From contig VZQC01005901.1 in NCBI GenBank assembly GCA_009823505.1, positions 322,514-386,513 on the forward strand: a DNA stretch of 64,000 nucleotides, written 5' to 3'. Positions 23,812-34,470 of the stretch are shown here, piece by piece. The DNA comes from Rhizomys pruinosus (lineage: Eukaryota > Chordata > Mammalia > Rodentia > Spalacidae). Numbering within the stretch: the first letter of the stretch is position 1; each line of letters begins with the position of its first letter. Below the pieces are notes generated by a model. It was not told the DNA's origin and ran no database searches. It was given only the letters and a program-made list of their open reading frames with translations. The translations under genes were made by a program, and so were the position numbers.

Positions 23812-24644
23812 AACATAGAGAAGTTATGCTTCTGCCTCTGGAGGCTCAGCCCTGTGCTAGGGCCATGGCCACTAAGTGGGAAAGTGAGGACAGAGCTCAA
23901 AAGATGCATTAGTGATGGTCCGACACAGCTGCTCGCTGGCCAGCGTGGACCAACTGCAGGAGCCAACAGCCTTTTCCCAGCCACTCAGGGCAGCTGTGCC
24001 TGGATTCATTCATACGGTTCTGAGAGGAAGCCCACCGGTTTGTTCAGGAGGAGGCCCAGGGCTTCTCAGAGTGTTTGTAGGAGGGGAGAGGAAGAGAGAC
24101 ATTTGCCTTTCTCTTCCTTTCACTTCCCCTCCCATCCCATTCCTCCCAACTCCCTCCACTCCCACCCTTAAAATCTGTAATGATGGAGTAGTGAAAAGCA
24201 AGAAGAGATTGATAATCAGCCTCATTATTACCAGCATTATATATAATTATAGCAAAACCTCACTCATTTGGATCAATTGAGAGAAAAATCAGTTTAAATT
24301 CATGACAAGTTGGCAGATTACTTTTAAATTACAATTTTATTACTTCTAAGTAACACACGTGAATAGTTTGTGTTTCAAGTACCACAAGCTAATGGTTACT
24401 AAGTGGGGATTTTATAAAACCGACTTTAAAAGACTCTTTTGTAATTAACAACCCGTTAATATGCTAATGATGCCCCTACTATGCTTTTTAAATTGCTTGA
24501 AAACAGATGTATCTTAAATAGGCACAATGCTTTCCTCACCAGCTTATTTGCTTAAGAAACCTTCTTGCTTTATAATTTTTTCATGTGAATCAGCAAAAAC
24601 AAACTAGTTTATACTGTGGCTGTTTTTATTATTTATTTATTCAT

Positions 24645-24908
24645 TTATTTATTTGTGTGTGTTCCCAGATTGCCAAGGCACATGCGTGGAAGTCACAGGA
24701 CCACCTACAGCAGAGCTATTCCACGTCCACTTTGTTTGAGACAAGTTCTGTAAGCTAGGTCAACTGCCCATGAGCTTCCTGTCTCCCATCTCCCTGGAGG
24801 AAGACTGGGATGACAGACACATATGTCCAGCTTCTATGTGGGTTTTGGGGTATTCAAACTCAGGTCCCCACACTTTGAGGGAAGAGTTATCACAGAGACA
24901 CCTCCCCA
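24645..24908 (-). mobile_element. B4-like SINE, minus strand
   Basis: tttgtttgagacaagttctg, ggaagactgggatgacagac, gtattcaaactcaggtcccc, ending acacctccccatc. Confidence 0.62.
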
Positions 24909-24924
24909 TCTTCTTTTTGTTTAA

Positions 24925-25177
24925 GTTTTTTTATTATTATTAATTTTTATTTATTTCTGTATGTGTATGAATGTACTGTCTGCATGCAAGTCTGTGCACC
25001 CGTGTCGTGCAATGCCGCGGAGGTCAAAAGAGGGTCTCGGATTCCCCCGGAATTGGAGTTCTCCTGGAATTGGAGTTTCAGACGGTTTTCGGCCGCCATG
25101 TGGGTGCTGGGGATGGAACTCGGGTCCTCTGCAAGAGCAGTCGGTGCTCTTAACCGCTAGGCTATCTCTCCAGCCCA
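24925..25177 (-). mobile_element. B2 SINE, minus strand, duplication-bearing type
   Basis: gtgtatgaatgtactgtctg, cgtgcaatgccgcggaggtc, then the internal duplication (ggaattggagttctcctgga, attggagtttcag), then atctctccagccc. Confidence 0.93.
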
Positions 25178-25487
25178 ATCTTCTTAAGACCAGTTTAATC
25201 ACTTTTCCCAATTTACACTATCATAAATTTATAATACTATATTGATTTTGATTAGAAGCCCACCTCAGACAGCTTGAAGAGCCACCTTGATTTATAAAAG
25301 AGGGAATGAGCCCAGAGGATGACAGATGTGCTGAGAGCCACACAGGACTGAATCTCTAGATCTTTTGGTTCCTAGGACTGAGCTTATTCCACTCAGTGCA
25401 TAATGCCTTACAATCATAAATCTCTTCATAAACTTATGCTACTATTTCCATAGCAATGGCAGGTTCTCCAGGCTCCTCTCACTTTTC

Positions 25488-25655
25488 TTGAGTGCTAATT
25501 ATGTGCCAGGCCCCAGGCTAAGCCTTTCAGATAGAAACATTCCTCCTGAGAACACTTTATTTCATTTGAACTTCAGACTGGTACAAAGTGGTCCATAAGA
25601 CAGGACTCATCCCACTTAGGCAGCTCAGCAAACAGAAGTTCAGGACTTGGCAAAG
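25488..25655 (+). repeat. MIR-like ancient SINE relic
   Basis: gagtgctaattatgtgccag, gccccaggctaagcctttca: the MIR core pattern. Diverged 3' part. Confidence 0.5.
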
Positions 25656-26401
25656 TGACTCTTTCAGGAGGGTTTTCCATGAAGTACTGTAGACTTAGAC
25701 TTGGGGTCTAACCTCACACAGTGTCTGCCCACCTCTCTGCAGGTAGCTAATGGCCTATTTGTCACATATCACTCTCTCATCCAGGACCAAATTATAAGCC
25801 TAGCTAGTCCAGACAGATAGGATGTTGTCCCTAACAAATGCAATTCTCCACAAACCCTACTACGTTGAGCTGTGTTGGCAAACCAGGTCCATATTCTGAC
25901 TCACTGTGTGCCATGAGCCCTGCCAGCCAGGTGCCAGCAGGTATTTGAGGCAGGCACTGAGGCTGCTTCTGGCTCGCTTCTCACTGCTGTGGTCTCTGAA
26001 CCTCAGTTCTGCCCACACCCAGCTCCTGAATCCATGGCTCCTGGCCTTTCTCCATCTCTCTGTAGCTCCTGTTCAGGCTCTCCCCAGCCTCCATATAAGG
26101 ATAGACTCTTCTGAAGACTGCAGTTGTCTTAAATGGCAGTGAACTACATGTCAGTGCAATGGTGCTGTGGGGTGATATCCATAATGTTATCTGTTCTCAG
26201 GTTCTAAATACCTGATTTCTTCAGGTCAATTCACTTAAACTCAGCCTGAGAGATATTTCCAGACATAACAAGTCTCCAAATATTCTGAAGGCTGCGAAGC
26301 CTGCAGCTAGTGTACACACTCCTGCGAGGTAGGGAATGGGTCTTCTGCCCCAGTGTCCTAAACAGCCTGTGCACACACCAAGTATTTATTTAGCCCCAAC
26401 A

Positions 26402-26446
26402 CTGAATGAATGAATGAATGAATGAATGAATGAATGAATGAATGAA
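26402..26446. repeat. (AATG)n microsatellite
   Basis: About 11 GAATGAAT-type units. Confidence 0.93.
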
Positions 26447-27799
26447 GAATAGCATTCTTCCATCCGTCCAAGATACTCCTTCCGTGCTCTTTAACTTCTC
26501 TGCCCACTTATTGCTGGGGCTACAGGTGCTCTGAGCCCAAGCCCTCTAAGAGGCAGCTTGTACATCACACTCCTGACTAGTAAAATGGAAAGAGGGATAA
26601 AGGAAATGTTGAGTTCCAGAAACTAAATGCAGGTAAACAGCCTAAAATCGTTATTAAGCACTTTCTTTGCCAGATCTCTAATTTCTTGTAAATGTTCTTT
26701 TAATTCAAGATCACAGGCTTTTCCCTTTTTAAAGTTTTAATGTCAAATCTGAAATCCTAATAGTAGTCTGAGTTGACTTCTAATCTGGAAACTCCTACCA
26801 AGCCCACCTCTGTCTGGGCATAGCAGCAAATCAAAAGGAGCAAGGAACTCTGGATGGCTCACTTCACAGAGGAGGAAATGGGGATCAGAACTTCACACAG
26901 TCACTGCCCTGGGGACAAGGGCTCAGGAACATACAGCGATGAGAAATCCTGGTCAGGGTATCCTCGCGAGCCTCCAGGATGACAGGACAGGCTAACCTGT
27001 ATCTGGAATCTGTGCTCCTTCTAGAGCCAAATCTAGATCTTACTTCAGTGTATCCCAGTGGGCAGTCTGACAGTAAGGGTAGGCATCCCTCTTCTAAAAA
27101 TAAAAAAGGTGTATATAAAATTCTAGCCAGTTCAAGGTACTCCTTGAAATTTAAGTCCAGTCGCCAAATGTCATATGTAAAAAGTAGAACAAAATCTAAT
27201 CCTTACACTTTGGGTCAATTGTTATCCACCCAAGGTGTATAACACTGTAAAGCTATTTTCCCAAAGGGGATGGGTGTACTCTGTGCCTTAGCTGCCTCTG
27301 TTCCTCTTTCTGTCCCCTGCCCTAGTGGCTCCAAAGGCACTGGAAGAATGCAATTTGAAGACCGAATGCTCCTCAAATCTTGGGGAAACAACATGTGCTT
27401 TCTCAAGTGTCTTCACCAGTAACTGGATAGGTGGGATAGATTAACTATAGGCTACATTGTCTGACTGTGAGAACTCAGCTCTATGACAAGACAACAAGAA
27501 GAAGACTGTTTTACAACCAGGGAGTTGGGAATCACAACTAATAGAAGAACAATCAGAAATAGGCAATAAAACTTCCCTAGAGGGATCCCCGGCCGGCAGC
27601 CTGCAGCCTTACTGGAGCACAGCCTTGTCTCCAGTATTCCTTTATTCACTGCCTATCACCTTTCCTCACTATAAGAGATGATGTATTCAAACAGTACTAA
27701 TTGTTATGGTAGCACCTATGGGCTGTGTGGGTTTGGGCACATCTGCCTGCAGATTGGTTATACATGAAGGATGCTTGTACTCATAAGTTATCACTTATT

Positions 27800-27990
27800 G
27801 CTAAAAAATGAAAAAGAAAACTGAGAGAAAGATGCAGGACAGTTATGGCAGAATGCATGATCTGGGATGGGGTGGGGTGGGTTGGGGGGAAGGGAAAGGG
27901 AAATATGCCTGAACTGAATTGGAAAATGATGTATGAAATACACAAAGCATCAATAAAAAATAAATTAAAAAAAAAGAACATTCAAAAAAA
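27800..27990 (+). mobile_element. Possible L1 3' end
   Basis: G-rich stretch ggatggggtggggtgggttg followed by gaaatacacaaagcatcaat and an A-rich tail, the general layout of a rodent L1 3' UTR end. Too short for a firm call. Confidence 0.4.
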
Positions 27991-30359
27991 GAAAAAATAA
28001 AGAGATGATGTGGGTAACTCTCACAGAGCAGTGTGGCCTGCGAAATCTACAGTGCTTTACTGTGTAAGGTTGGTTTATTGCAAACCCTTTCCCCAGTTTG
28101 GAAAAATCCAGTTCCACATATTAAAATAATTGTGATACACCTGGAAAAAATTAACCTTTGTTTAGTTCCCTGTCTTCCCCTCAGGTATTTTTTATTCATT
28201 TGCTGCAATGATTCAAATTAAAAACTAAGTGCTATGAGCCATAAGCAAGCTGTGAAGAATACAGGGGAATGAATGTGCGGTTGTTCTTATGTGTAACTCA
28301 GTCATTTGAGGCTGATGGTGTTCATTCCAACAGCTCACCCTACCCTCCTTCTGCCTATAGGTATGGCCAGCTCTACATTCCTATCAGTAAAGTGGGGAGG
28401 ATGATGATCATAGTATCTTACCTCCAATCCTGGAGAACACACATTGAATTATACACATAATGTCCCAGAAAAGTACTTGGCACACAGTAGGTGCCTGATA
28501 AATGTTAACTATTTCATTTTTTTTGTGAGGATGACTAAGCCAGGATTGGGTCTCTAGACAATAAACTTCTTCCATTTCCTGAGCTCTGTAGTCCCCTATT
28601 GTGATATGGAAGGAGAAAAGAGTGGCTTCCTTTGGAGCCTGGCGCAACAGACATGGAAGGATAGAGGCTCAGCTCTCTGCAGACTGAGATACCACATTAA
28701 GGGAAGGGAAGGTGGAGCTTTTAGATTACTCTTTGCACAATTTCTTCTCTCCATTTCTATTTAGCTCTTTACCTCTTAGTAAGATTGTAAATGTTTCAGA
28801 AAATAGTTTATACTAAATATGTTCCTTCCTAAATCTCATAAACAATTATTCCTTCCTACATAAACCCTAACCACTTACGCCCATGGTAGGTTCCAATTAA
28901 CCACCCACACATCTACAGAGGGGAAAAAAATGTGTTCTGGTAAAGACACATGTGTGTAGATAAGCACTGCTGACTGAACACACCTCTGTGGCTCTTCTCA
29001 GGTAGAAAAGAACATTCTCACCGCCAATGGCCAGGTAGTCTGGGAAGGACTCTTGCAAATCGTGTGGTCCATAAGAAGCCATTAGTTAATCCTCCAGAAG
29101 TCACTATTGCTCCTCTGTCTTCTTATGGTTTATTTCTTGATGGCCAGGCCACTGTGTCGGTAACCACCAACAGTCAGTACTGTGGCCAGGGCTGAATTGG
29201 GATAGGCTGCTATTACTAGACTTACAGGACAAGCATGGCACCAAAGAAGCTGTAAGAGGTAACTTAGTATGGACCTGAAGCCAGACTGCTGGGGTTCAAG
29301 TGCCCAGCTGCCCAGCTGTTCCATTTTCCAGCTGTGAGACCTTCCTGAGAATTCTTTCCCTCCCAAAGCCTTCAGCTCCCCTTCCGCGAAAGGATACTAG
29401 AGCAACCAGTGTCAGCGAGCCTGCTGGCACTAGCCTGGGCCGAGCACTCACAGGGGTAGCTGCTCCTTGTGTCACAGATCCTTGTTCCCCTCTTGTCCTC
29501 ATTTTCTCTACCCCAGGATTACTACACAGTGGTTGGGGGGTTGGGGGGTAACGGGCTTTGTCTCAGATCTCCTAGGGGGCAGCATACTGGGAAAACAGAT
29601 CTTTTCCTCTAAGGTTGGTACACCCAGAACTTGGTCAACAAGAAGAAAAGGGGTCTCCCAACATCCTAGACAGGGACCGAGCTGGAAAAGTGGGCACCTT
29701 TGTTGGACCACTGCAGCTCAGTGGGCACTTGCCTTCAGCCAGTTTGACCAGCCTCTTGTTGCCTGCCTGGATGAAGCTCTGACACACCATGAGCATGGTC
29801 CAGACACAGATCCCAGGTACTGCTTCCCAACAGTGGCATCGCTTCCCTGGAGATTCTTACACAAATCCTAGAGCCTCTGTGGCTCTGATTACTAATATGT
29901 TAAAGGGTGGAGGCAATGACCAAATGACCTGGGAGGGCAGAACATTAAGGCTCCAGGTGATGTCCCAGGTTTCCTGGGCCTGCAGTGGGGTCCCCTTCCC
30001 ACCCTGCAGGCTCTGAAGCAGACCTCCCTGTAGAGAAGGGGAGAGTCTCTTGGCTTTCATTTTAGGCCTCTTCTTAACTGGTGCATGCAAGCAAAATTGG
30101 AAACATCAACAGAGCCAAACAAAAAACCATAACCGTTCCTCCCTTAGGAATGACTTGGAGAAGCATCATTAGAAGGAAGCATTTAAACAACCTTTCCCTG
30201 TGTCGTATCAGATCTGAAACACTATTATAGTCAACACTGGAGCCCCGTGCTTATGAAAGTGAGCAGAATGTGTGGGTCTTTGCAGATTTATTACCCTATA
30301 GTAATATCTGATATTTAAATTAATTTGCATGTTGGCTTCTGAGCAAAGTGGAAGGGATG

Positions 30360-30528
30360 GAAATATTAACTTGTATTTGGTACCAAATGTACAGACAGTT
30401 TTTCATGAGCTCACTCAATTCTTGAAACAAAACTCTAAGGATAAGATTAAGAAATCCCATTTTATAGATGAAGACACAAAGGCCTAGGGAGGTTTAGTAG
30501 CTTGCCTGAGATTACACAGCTAGACAAT
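30360..30528 (+). repeat. MIR-like ancient SINE relic
   Basis: ttttatagatgaagacacaa, ggcctagggaggtttagtag, cttgcctgagattacacagc follow the MIR 3' end order. Confidence 0.55.
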
Positions 30529-30574
30529 GAAAAAAACTGAAGACCAAAATGTCAACACCCTGTTTCCCCTCCTC

Positions 30575-30745
30575 TCTCTCTGTCTGTGTGTGTTGTGTGT
30601 GTGTCTGTCTGTCCCTGTGTCTGTCAATGAATGTCTGTGTGTGTGTGTGTTCTGTATGTGTCTGTGTCTGTATCTGTGTGTGTGTGTTCTATATCTGTGT
30701 GTGTGTGCTCTGTATCTGCCTGTGTCTATCTCTGTGTGTGTTTCA
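30575..30745. repeat. TG-rich imperfect tandem repeat
   Basis: Interspersed TGTCTGTG, TGTGTGTG and TTCTGTATC words, about 170 bp. Open frames across it, rich in Cys and Val, are composition artefacts. Confidence 0.85.
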
Positions 30746-32539
30746 TTTTGCTACATTGTATGAACGTAATGCTATTATAAGTTTGAGCTAGGGTCTTTCT
30801 TTGGAAATACACTGTAGTGCCGCCACTCCTCATTACCTTGGACTAACTCCTGCCTTCCTTTAAGCCTCGTGTGTTGCTGAGAGGTCCTCGGCTCCTCTTA
30901 AGGTGCTTCAGAGTCTAACATTTCATAGTTTCAGCAAGGAATTTTAGACCAGACCTTCTTTCTTCTTTTTTGAAGCCATAATCTGAGGGTCTCAAGAATC
31001 TGGCTGAAGATAAGCATGATCCTCAAACAACCAAGCTCATGTGCAAAGGAGAAAGCTGTTCTCATCTGAGAGGGGGCAGGATGGGAATTGAGAAGGACCC
31101 AGCTATAACCTGGAGACCACATGTCCAGGTCATGACAATGGTCACCACCATTCTATCATTAGACTGCCCCCCCCAAATTGAACTTTACTTAGGACCTTTC
31201 CCATGTCACCTCACCCCTGGGTCCAAGAAGCAGCCTCCACGCCAACCTCCACTACCGTACAGGATACAGCATTATACACTAAAGAACCTGCCCCAATGCT
31301 TCATTCAGGATCAGTCACCCAGTACCTGGCTCCTGCTTGGCTCACACACTCACAGTGCACCCTCAATGAATGGGCTGCCTCCTAGCCCAAAGTCTCTAGG
31401 ACAAGGACTGCAGCTACCTTGTAGCAAGTAAGTCACTGTGCCTCGCAGAGGGTTCAGTCCAAGAAAAGAGATAAACTTTGTTGCCAAACCTTTGGATGAA
31501 TTGACTATCTGTCCACTGAGGTGGTCAGGAGATAAGGGACTTCAGTTCTTAAGACTTTGCAAGCCTATCTGCTTTATCCTGCCTGCCAAAATCCACCCAG
31601 GCCAATCTCCCATTTGGGTTCCCAAGAACATGAACTCCACGCCAACCTCGCCACCCCCAGACATATGAGAAGCCAGTTGGTCAGCTGTGGTTGTATTTAC
31701 ATAAGGCTGGGTGTCTGGACGACTGGCCCTGGAAGAAGGTCCTCAGGACAGATGCACCTAGACATGAAGGCAGCTTGTGGGCTCAGCCTCCAGAAGCTTC
31801 TGTGGAAAGTGAGTGATTACTCTGCCTGCCTTGGCCACTTGGATTCTCAGTTTGCAGTTTCCCTCGGTTAAAAGCCTAGCCTCCCCAACCCCCAGCCAGA
31901 GATCTCGACCCCCAGAGTGGAGATGATGGCGGCAACTCCTGCGGTAGAATCGGGGGCAGCAGCAGGGGAGGAGAGAGGAGGCTATTAGCAAATCAAAAGG
32001 GAAGAAAACAGGAAGGAAAGCAGGGTGGCAAATTAAAGAGCTATGTTTCCTTTTTGAAAATCCAATTGTAAGGAAATCTGCTTTTAAGTAAAAACAATCT
32101 TGCCCTTGTGGCAAAGTATTTTTTCCAGCACTGGTAGCACAAGCAGAATCTTTTAATCACTTTTTCTCATTACAAATTAGATAATAGTTACATCTTAGTA
32201 ATTTCCTTCATTCTTCCACTTTTTACACCCACGCAGACATGGGGTTGTTGCAATGCTTCCATTCTATCTTTGTTTCAGACCTTCTAGAGCCTGCTGCTTT
32301 AGCGTCTTCTTAGACCATCCCAGACCCTGGTTCTGAGATGCAAGCATGCCTTCACTCTGGGACTATTCTCTCCTCTCTGCACGGGCACATTCACAGGAAA
32401 CCCGCGGTACACGCATTACACATGCATATGAACATACATGCCCTCCTTTCAGCTCCACACTACATTATCCTGCTTCCCGGTTTCCTCCCCTGCCTCTCCC
32501 TGACAGGTTGGCACAGCGAAGCGCAAGTAAGGTCCTTAC

Positions 32540-32588
32540 CGCCAAAGCCTGTGGGAAACTTCATGAAGTGGGAGTAATTCCCATACAT
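32540..32588 (-). CDS. RXRG: RXRG coding exon 1 (start codon, residues 1-16 plus first base of codon 17)
   Basis: This exon encodes the N-terminus of retinoid X receptor gamma, a nuclear receptor that binds DNA as a homodimer or as the shared partner of RAR, TR, VDR and PPAR. Read on the minus strand, the ATG at 32588 opens a reading frame MYGNYSHFMKFPTGFG, the known start of the RXR gamma-1 isoform. The ATG has A at -3, a favourable initiation context. After 16 codons and one base (G) comes a consensus donor, GTAAGG (32539-32534), giving phase 1. Exon 2 starts with GC and completes a Gly codon, so the junction agrees. The exon is too short for ORF callers and was found by searching for the expected peptide. 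The 5' untranslated part continues to higher coordinates, but the transcription start cannot be placed from sequence alone. Intron 1 is about 16.4 kb. Confidence 0.96.
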
Positions 32589-32597
32589 GTTTACTCT

Positions 32598-32606
32598 TCA
32601 GTTCAT
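32598..32606 (-). promoter_or_regulatory. Minimal upstream ORF (Met-Asn-stop) 9 nt before the RXRG start
   Basis: On the minus strand, ATG AAC TGA occupies 32606-32598, and the main ATG follows nine bases later. Any transcript starting upstream of 32606 carries this two-codon ORF. Such minimal uORFs can reduce initiation at the next ATG or make it depend on reinitiation. Function here is inferred only from position. Confidence 0.5.
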
Positions 32607-32669
32607 ATTCCTCTGCTACGCTTCTCAAGAGTCCAGCCACTCCCGGCTCCAAGCACAGCCCGGCTTCCT

Positions 32670-32696
32670 TCAACTTAGGCTAACAAGAGTGGCCAT
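32670..32696 (-). promoter_or_regulatory. Upstream ORF of 8 codons in the RXRG leader
   Basis: Minus-strand ATG at 32696 reads MATLVSLS and stops with TGA at 32672-32670. It ends well before the RXRG start, so reinitiation would be possible. It matters only if transcription starts upstream of 32696. Confidence 0.4.
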
Positions 32697-32781
32697 CGCT
32701 TGCTAGCAGCCTAGGGAGCGCAGGCTGGGCCAGCCGTCTGGGATTAGTCTGGAATCTGCCTGTAGATCCGAGAGTCCACAT
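32680..32781 (-). promoter_or_regulatory. Upstream ORF of 33 codons in the RXRG leader
   Basis: Minus-strand ATG at 32781 opens 33 codons and stops at TAG (32682-32680), overlapping the 8-codon uORF in another frame. A further 4-codon uORF (ATG at 32838, TGA at 32826-32824) lies upstream. These are seen directly; translation is inference. Confidence 0.35.
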
Positions 32782-32879
32782 AGTGCGTTGAGAGGCTGTG
32801 GCGGCTGCAGCAGCTGGTGCCTGTCAGTAATTGTGCATAATGCTGCCGCCTCTGCTGCTGCGATCCTGCCACTGTCGTC

Positions 32880-32942
32880 TCTGCCGCCGCCGCGGCTACT
32901 GCTGCTGCTGCTGCCTCCGCCGCCGCCGCCGCCGCCGCCGCC
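32880..32942. repeat. CGG/CAG trinucleotide cluster in the RXRG leader or promoter
   Basis: The plus strand shows ccgccgccgcgg, then a run of five CTG-type triplets, then a run of about eight CCG-type triplets ending near 32942. On the RXRG sense strand these read as GGC and AGC repeats. A 112-codon minus-strand frame (33041-32703) translates the tract as Gly and Ser runs. This frame has no homologue I recognise and is probably not a conventional gene. Confidence 0.85.
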
Positions 32943-33260
32943 TGAGATCCTGTTGCTAGTTTGATTAACTCTGGGGTTGGGCTGCTGCGAGAGACTCTTC
33001 CAGCTCCAGGCTAGTCCCCAGAGGTCCCTACCGGGTGGCACAATCTATTAGCTGGGAACCAATCGATGTGTGACTGCCCTAGTAGGTCAGGAGAGACGGG
33101 GAGGTGGCAGGCGATAGAAGACTCTTTAGGTGCCTTTTCCTTGACTTGCACCCACAAAAATCAATGAGGTTTTATTAAAATGCGTTTTCTCACTCCGGCT
33201 CCTCTCTGTCCAGTGCACTTGTTATTTGATCTGTGAAAGGGGGCGGGGGTAGGGGCTAAG

Positions 33261-33947
33261 AGAGAACAGAGCCCTTTCATAAGCACAAAATTAGAAAAGC
33301 ATGAGACTCCATGCCCAACGATGGAAAACTAAAGTAGAGCAGCCCTTAGATTTGGGGTGGGCCCCTCCTGCTTGGGTGGCCAGTCGCTTTAGTCTGTACT
33401 CACAATGGAAGCTCCAGAGCAGGCAGCACCAGAGGGAAGCCTACCTAGAGGTAAGGGGAGTCCCTCCACAAAGTGCTGCTCACTCTGAGGTTTCACTGAA
33501 GAGATAGCCTCGCCTTGGCTACCACCATCGTCATGTCATTTGGTCAAAGACCACCCCTGGGTCCTCACTGACACAGATTCCCTTGGATGAAGCCAAGCCA
33601 TGGATGAAAGAGTGTGCCCCTTTGATATTTGGGTCTGTTGTACAGATTCCCTGAGAAGGCACTGCTCAGTCTATGCTAGAACACTCTTCATAGCAGGAAG
33701 TCACTACTAACCCATTCCATCTCTAGAAAGCATTCACCACAAGGAAGTTTTTATTGAGTTGAAGTCCATCAAGGCTACTCTTTGGAGCCATGCAAGAAAA
33801 GGCTGTTGCGTCTGGCCTGGGGTCTCCAAGTCAGAACTTGGAGAACAGAGCTGCCACGGCAAGCGTAGTCATGCTTCCTCTAGATGCTCTTGGCTCTTCC
33901 ACTCAATCTATGTCACTAAGCTTTTGAGACTCTTAAAAACATACACT
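33261..33947. other. Unique sequence upstream of RXRG
   Basis: No repeat family, ORF of note or RNA gene recognised. It may hold upstream regulatory DNA of RXRG, but no specific element is supportable by eye. Confidence 0.5.
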
Positions 33948-33948
33948 G

Positions 33949-34104
33949 GAGCTGGGCGTGGTGGCTCACGCCTTTAATCCTAGCACTTGGGAGGCAGAGG
34001 CAGGCGGATCTTTGTGAGTTCGAGGCCAGCCTGGTCTACAGAGTGAGTTCCAGGCCAGCTGGGGCTACAGGGAGACCCTGTCTCAAAAAGACACCCCCCC
34101 AAAA
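33949..34104 (+). mobile_element. B1 SINE with target-site duplication
   Basis: gagctgggcgtggtggctca through ccctgtctcaaaaagac and a C run before the A tail. aacatacactgg flanks it on both sides. Confidence 0.94.
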
Positions 34105-34116
34105 AAACATACACTG

Positions 34117-34470
34117 GGACTGGGGGAGATTGCTCAGTAGGTAAGAGTGCTTGCTGTGCAAGCAGGAAGATCTGAGTTCAGATCCCCAGCACCCATGGAA
34201 CAAAGCCAGACGTGGCACTGTGCAATCATAACCCAGGAACTGGGGAGGGAGATAGAAATAGGAGGGTCACTAGAACTTGCTGGCCACCAGCCTAGGCAAA
34301 AAGTGGTGAGTTCAAGTTTCACTGACAGCTCCTGTCTCAAAGAAATAACGTAGAGTGTCATAGAGAAAGGTACCTGACGTTCTTCTGTGGCCTCTGCATT
34401 GGTATGCACAGCTGTGCACATTCGCACATGCTTGTATATATGCATGCATACAATACACATACATACCCAT
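34117..34470 (+). mobile_element. B4 SINE
   Basis: gactgggggagattgctcag, gcaagcaggaagatctgagt, then the B1-like part (agccagacgtggcactgtgc, ccaccagcctaggcaaaaag) and a CATA-rich end. Confidence 0.75.

Larger units (their letters stand above)
16090..32539 (-). other. RXRG: RXRG intron 1
   Basis: About 16.4 kb between the exon 1 donor (GTAAGG) and exon 2 acceptor (ttccacag). Contents: B3-like copy at 17.3 kb, an interrupted retroelement with a 43-bp minisatellite (17.9-19.05 kb), a B2/B1 chimera (20.7-21.0 kb), a GA tract (21.6 kb), nested SINEs at 23.0-23.5 kb, a B1 with many small deletions (23.7 kb), and B4 plus B2 at 24.6-25.2 kb. From 25.7 to 32.5 kb it is mostly unique sequence, with an AATG repeat, a possible L1 tail, a MIR-like relic and a TG-rich tract. 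No second gene is recognised. Confidence 0.9.
32589..33260 (-). promoter_or_regulatory. RXRG: RXRG 5' leader and putative promoter region
   Basis: Directly upstream of the exon 1 ATG on the minus strand. The region becomes GC- and CpG-rich around 32690-32945. It includes a trinucleotide cluster (CGG and CAG/AGC on the sense strand, 32880-32942) and, further upstream, a GC box (gggggcgggg on the plus strand, about 33238-33248), a plausible Sp1 site. An AT-rich stretch on the sense strand near 33168-33180 (ttttaataaaa) could serve as a core element but is weak evidence. Four short upstream ORFs lie between 32598 and 32838. The transcription start is unknown, so the split between leader and promoter is inferred. 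Confidence 0.6.

Noticed and set aside
32703..33041. 112-codon minus-strand frame upstream of RXRG as a separate gene
   Set aside because: Its length is due to the GGC/AGC repeat tract. No homology is recognised, and it lies in the leader or promoter. Kept only as a finding about the repeat.
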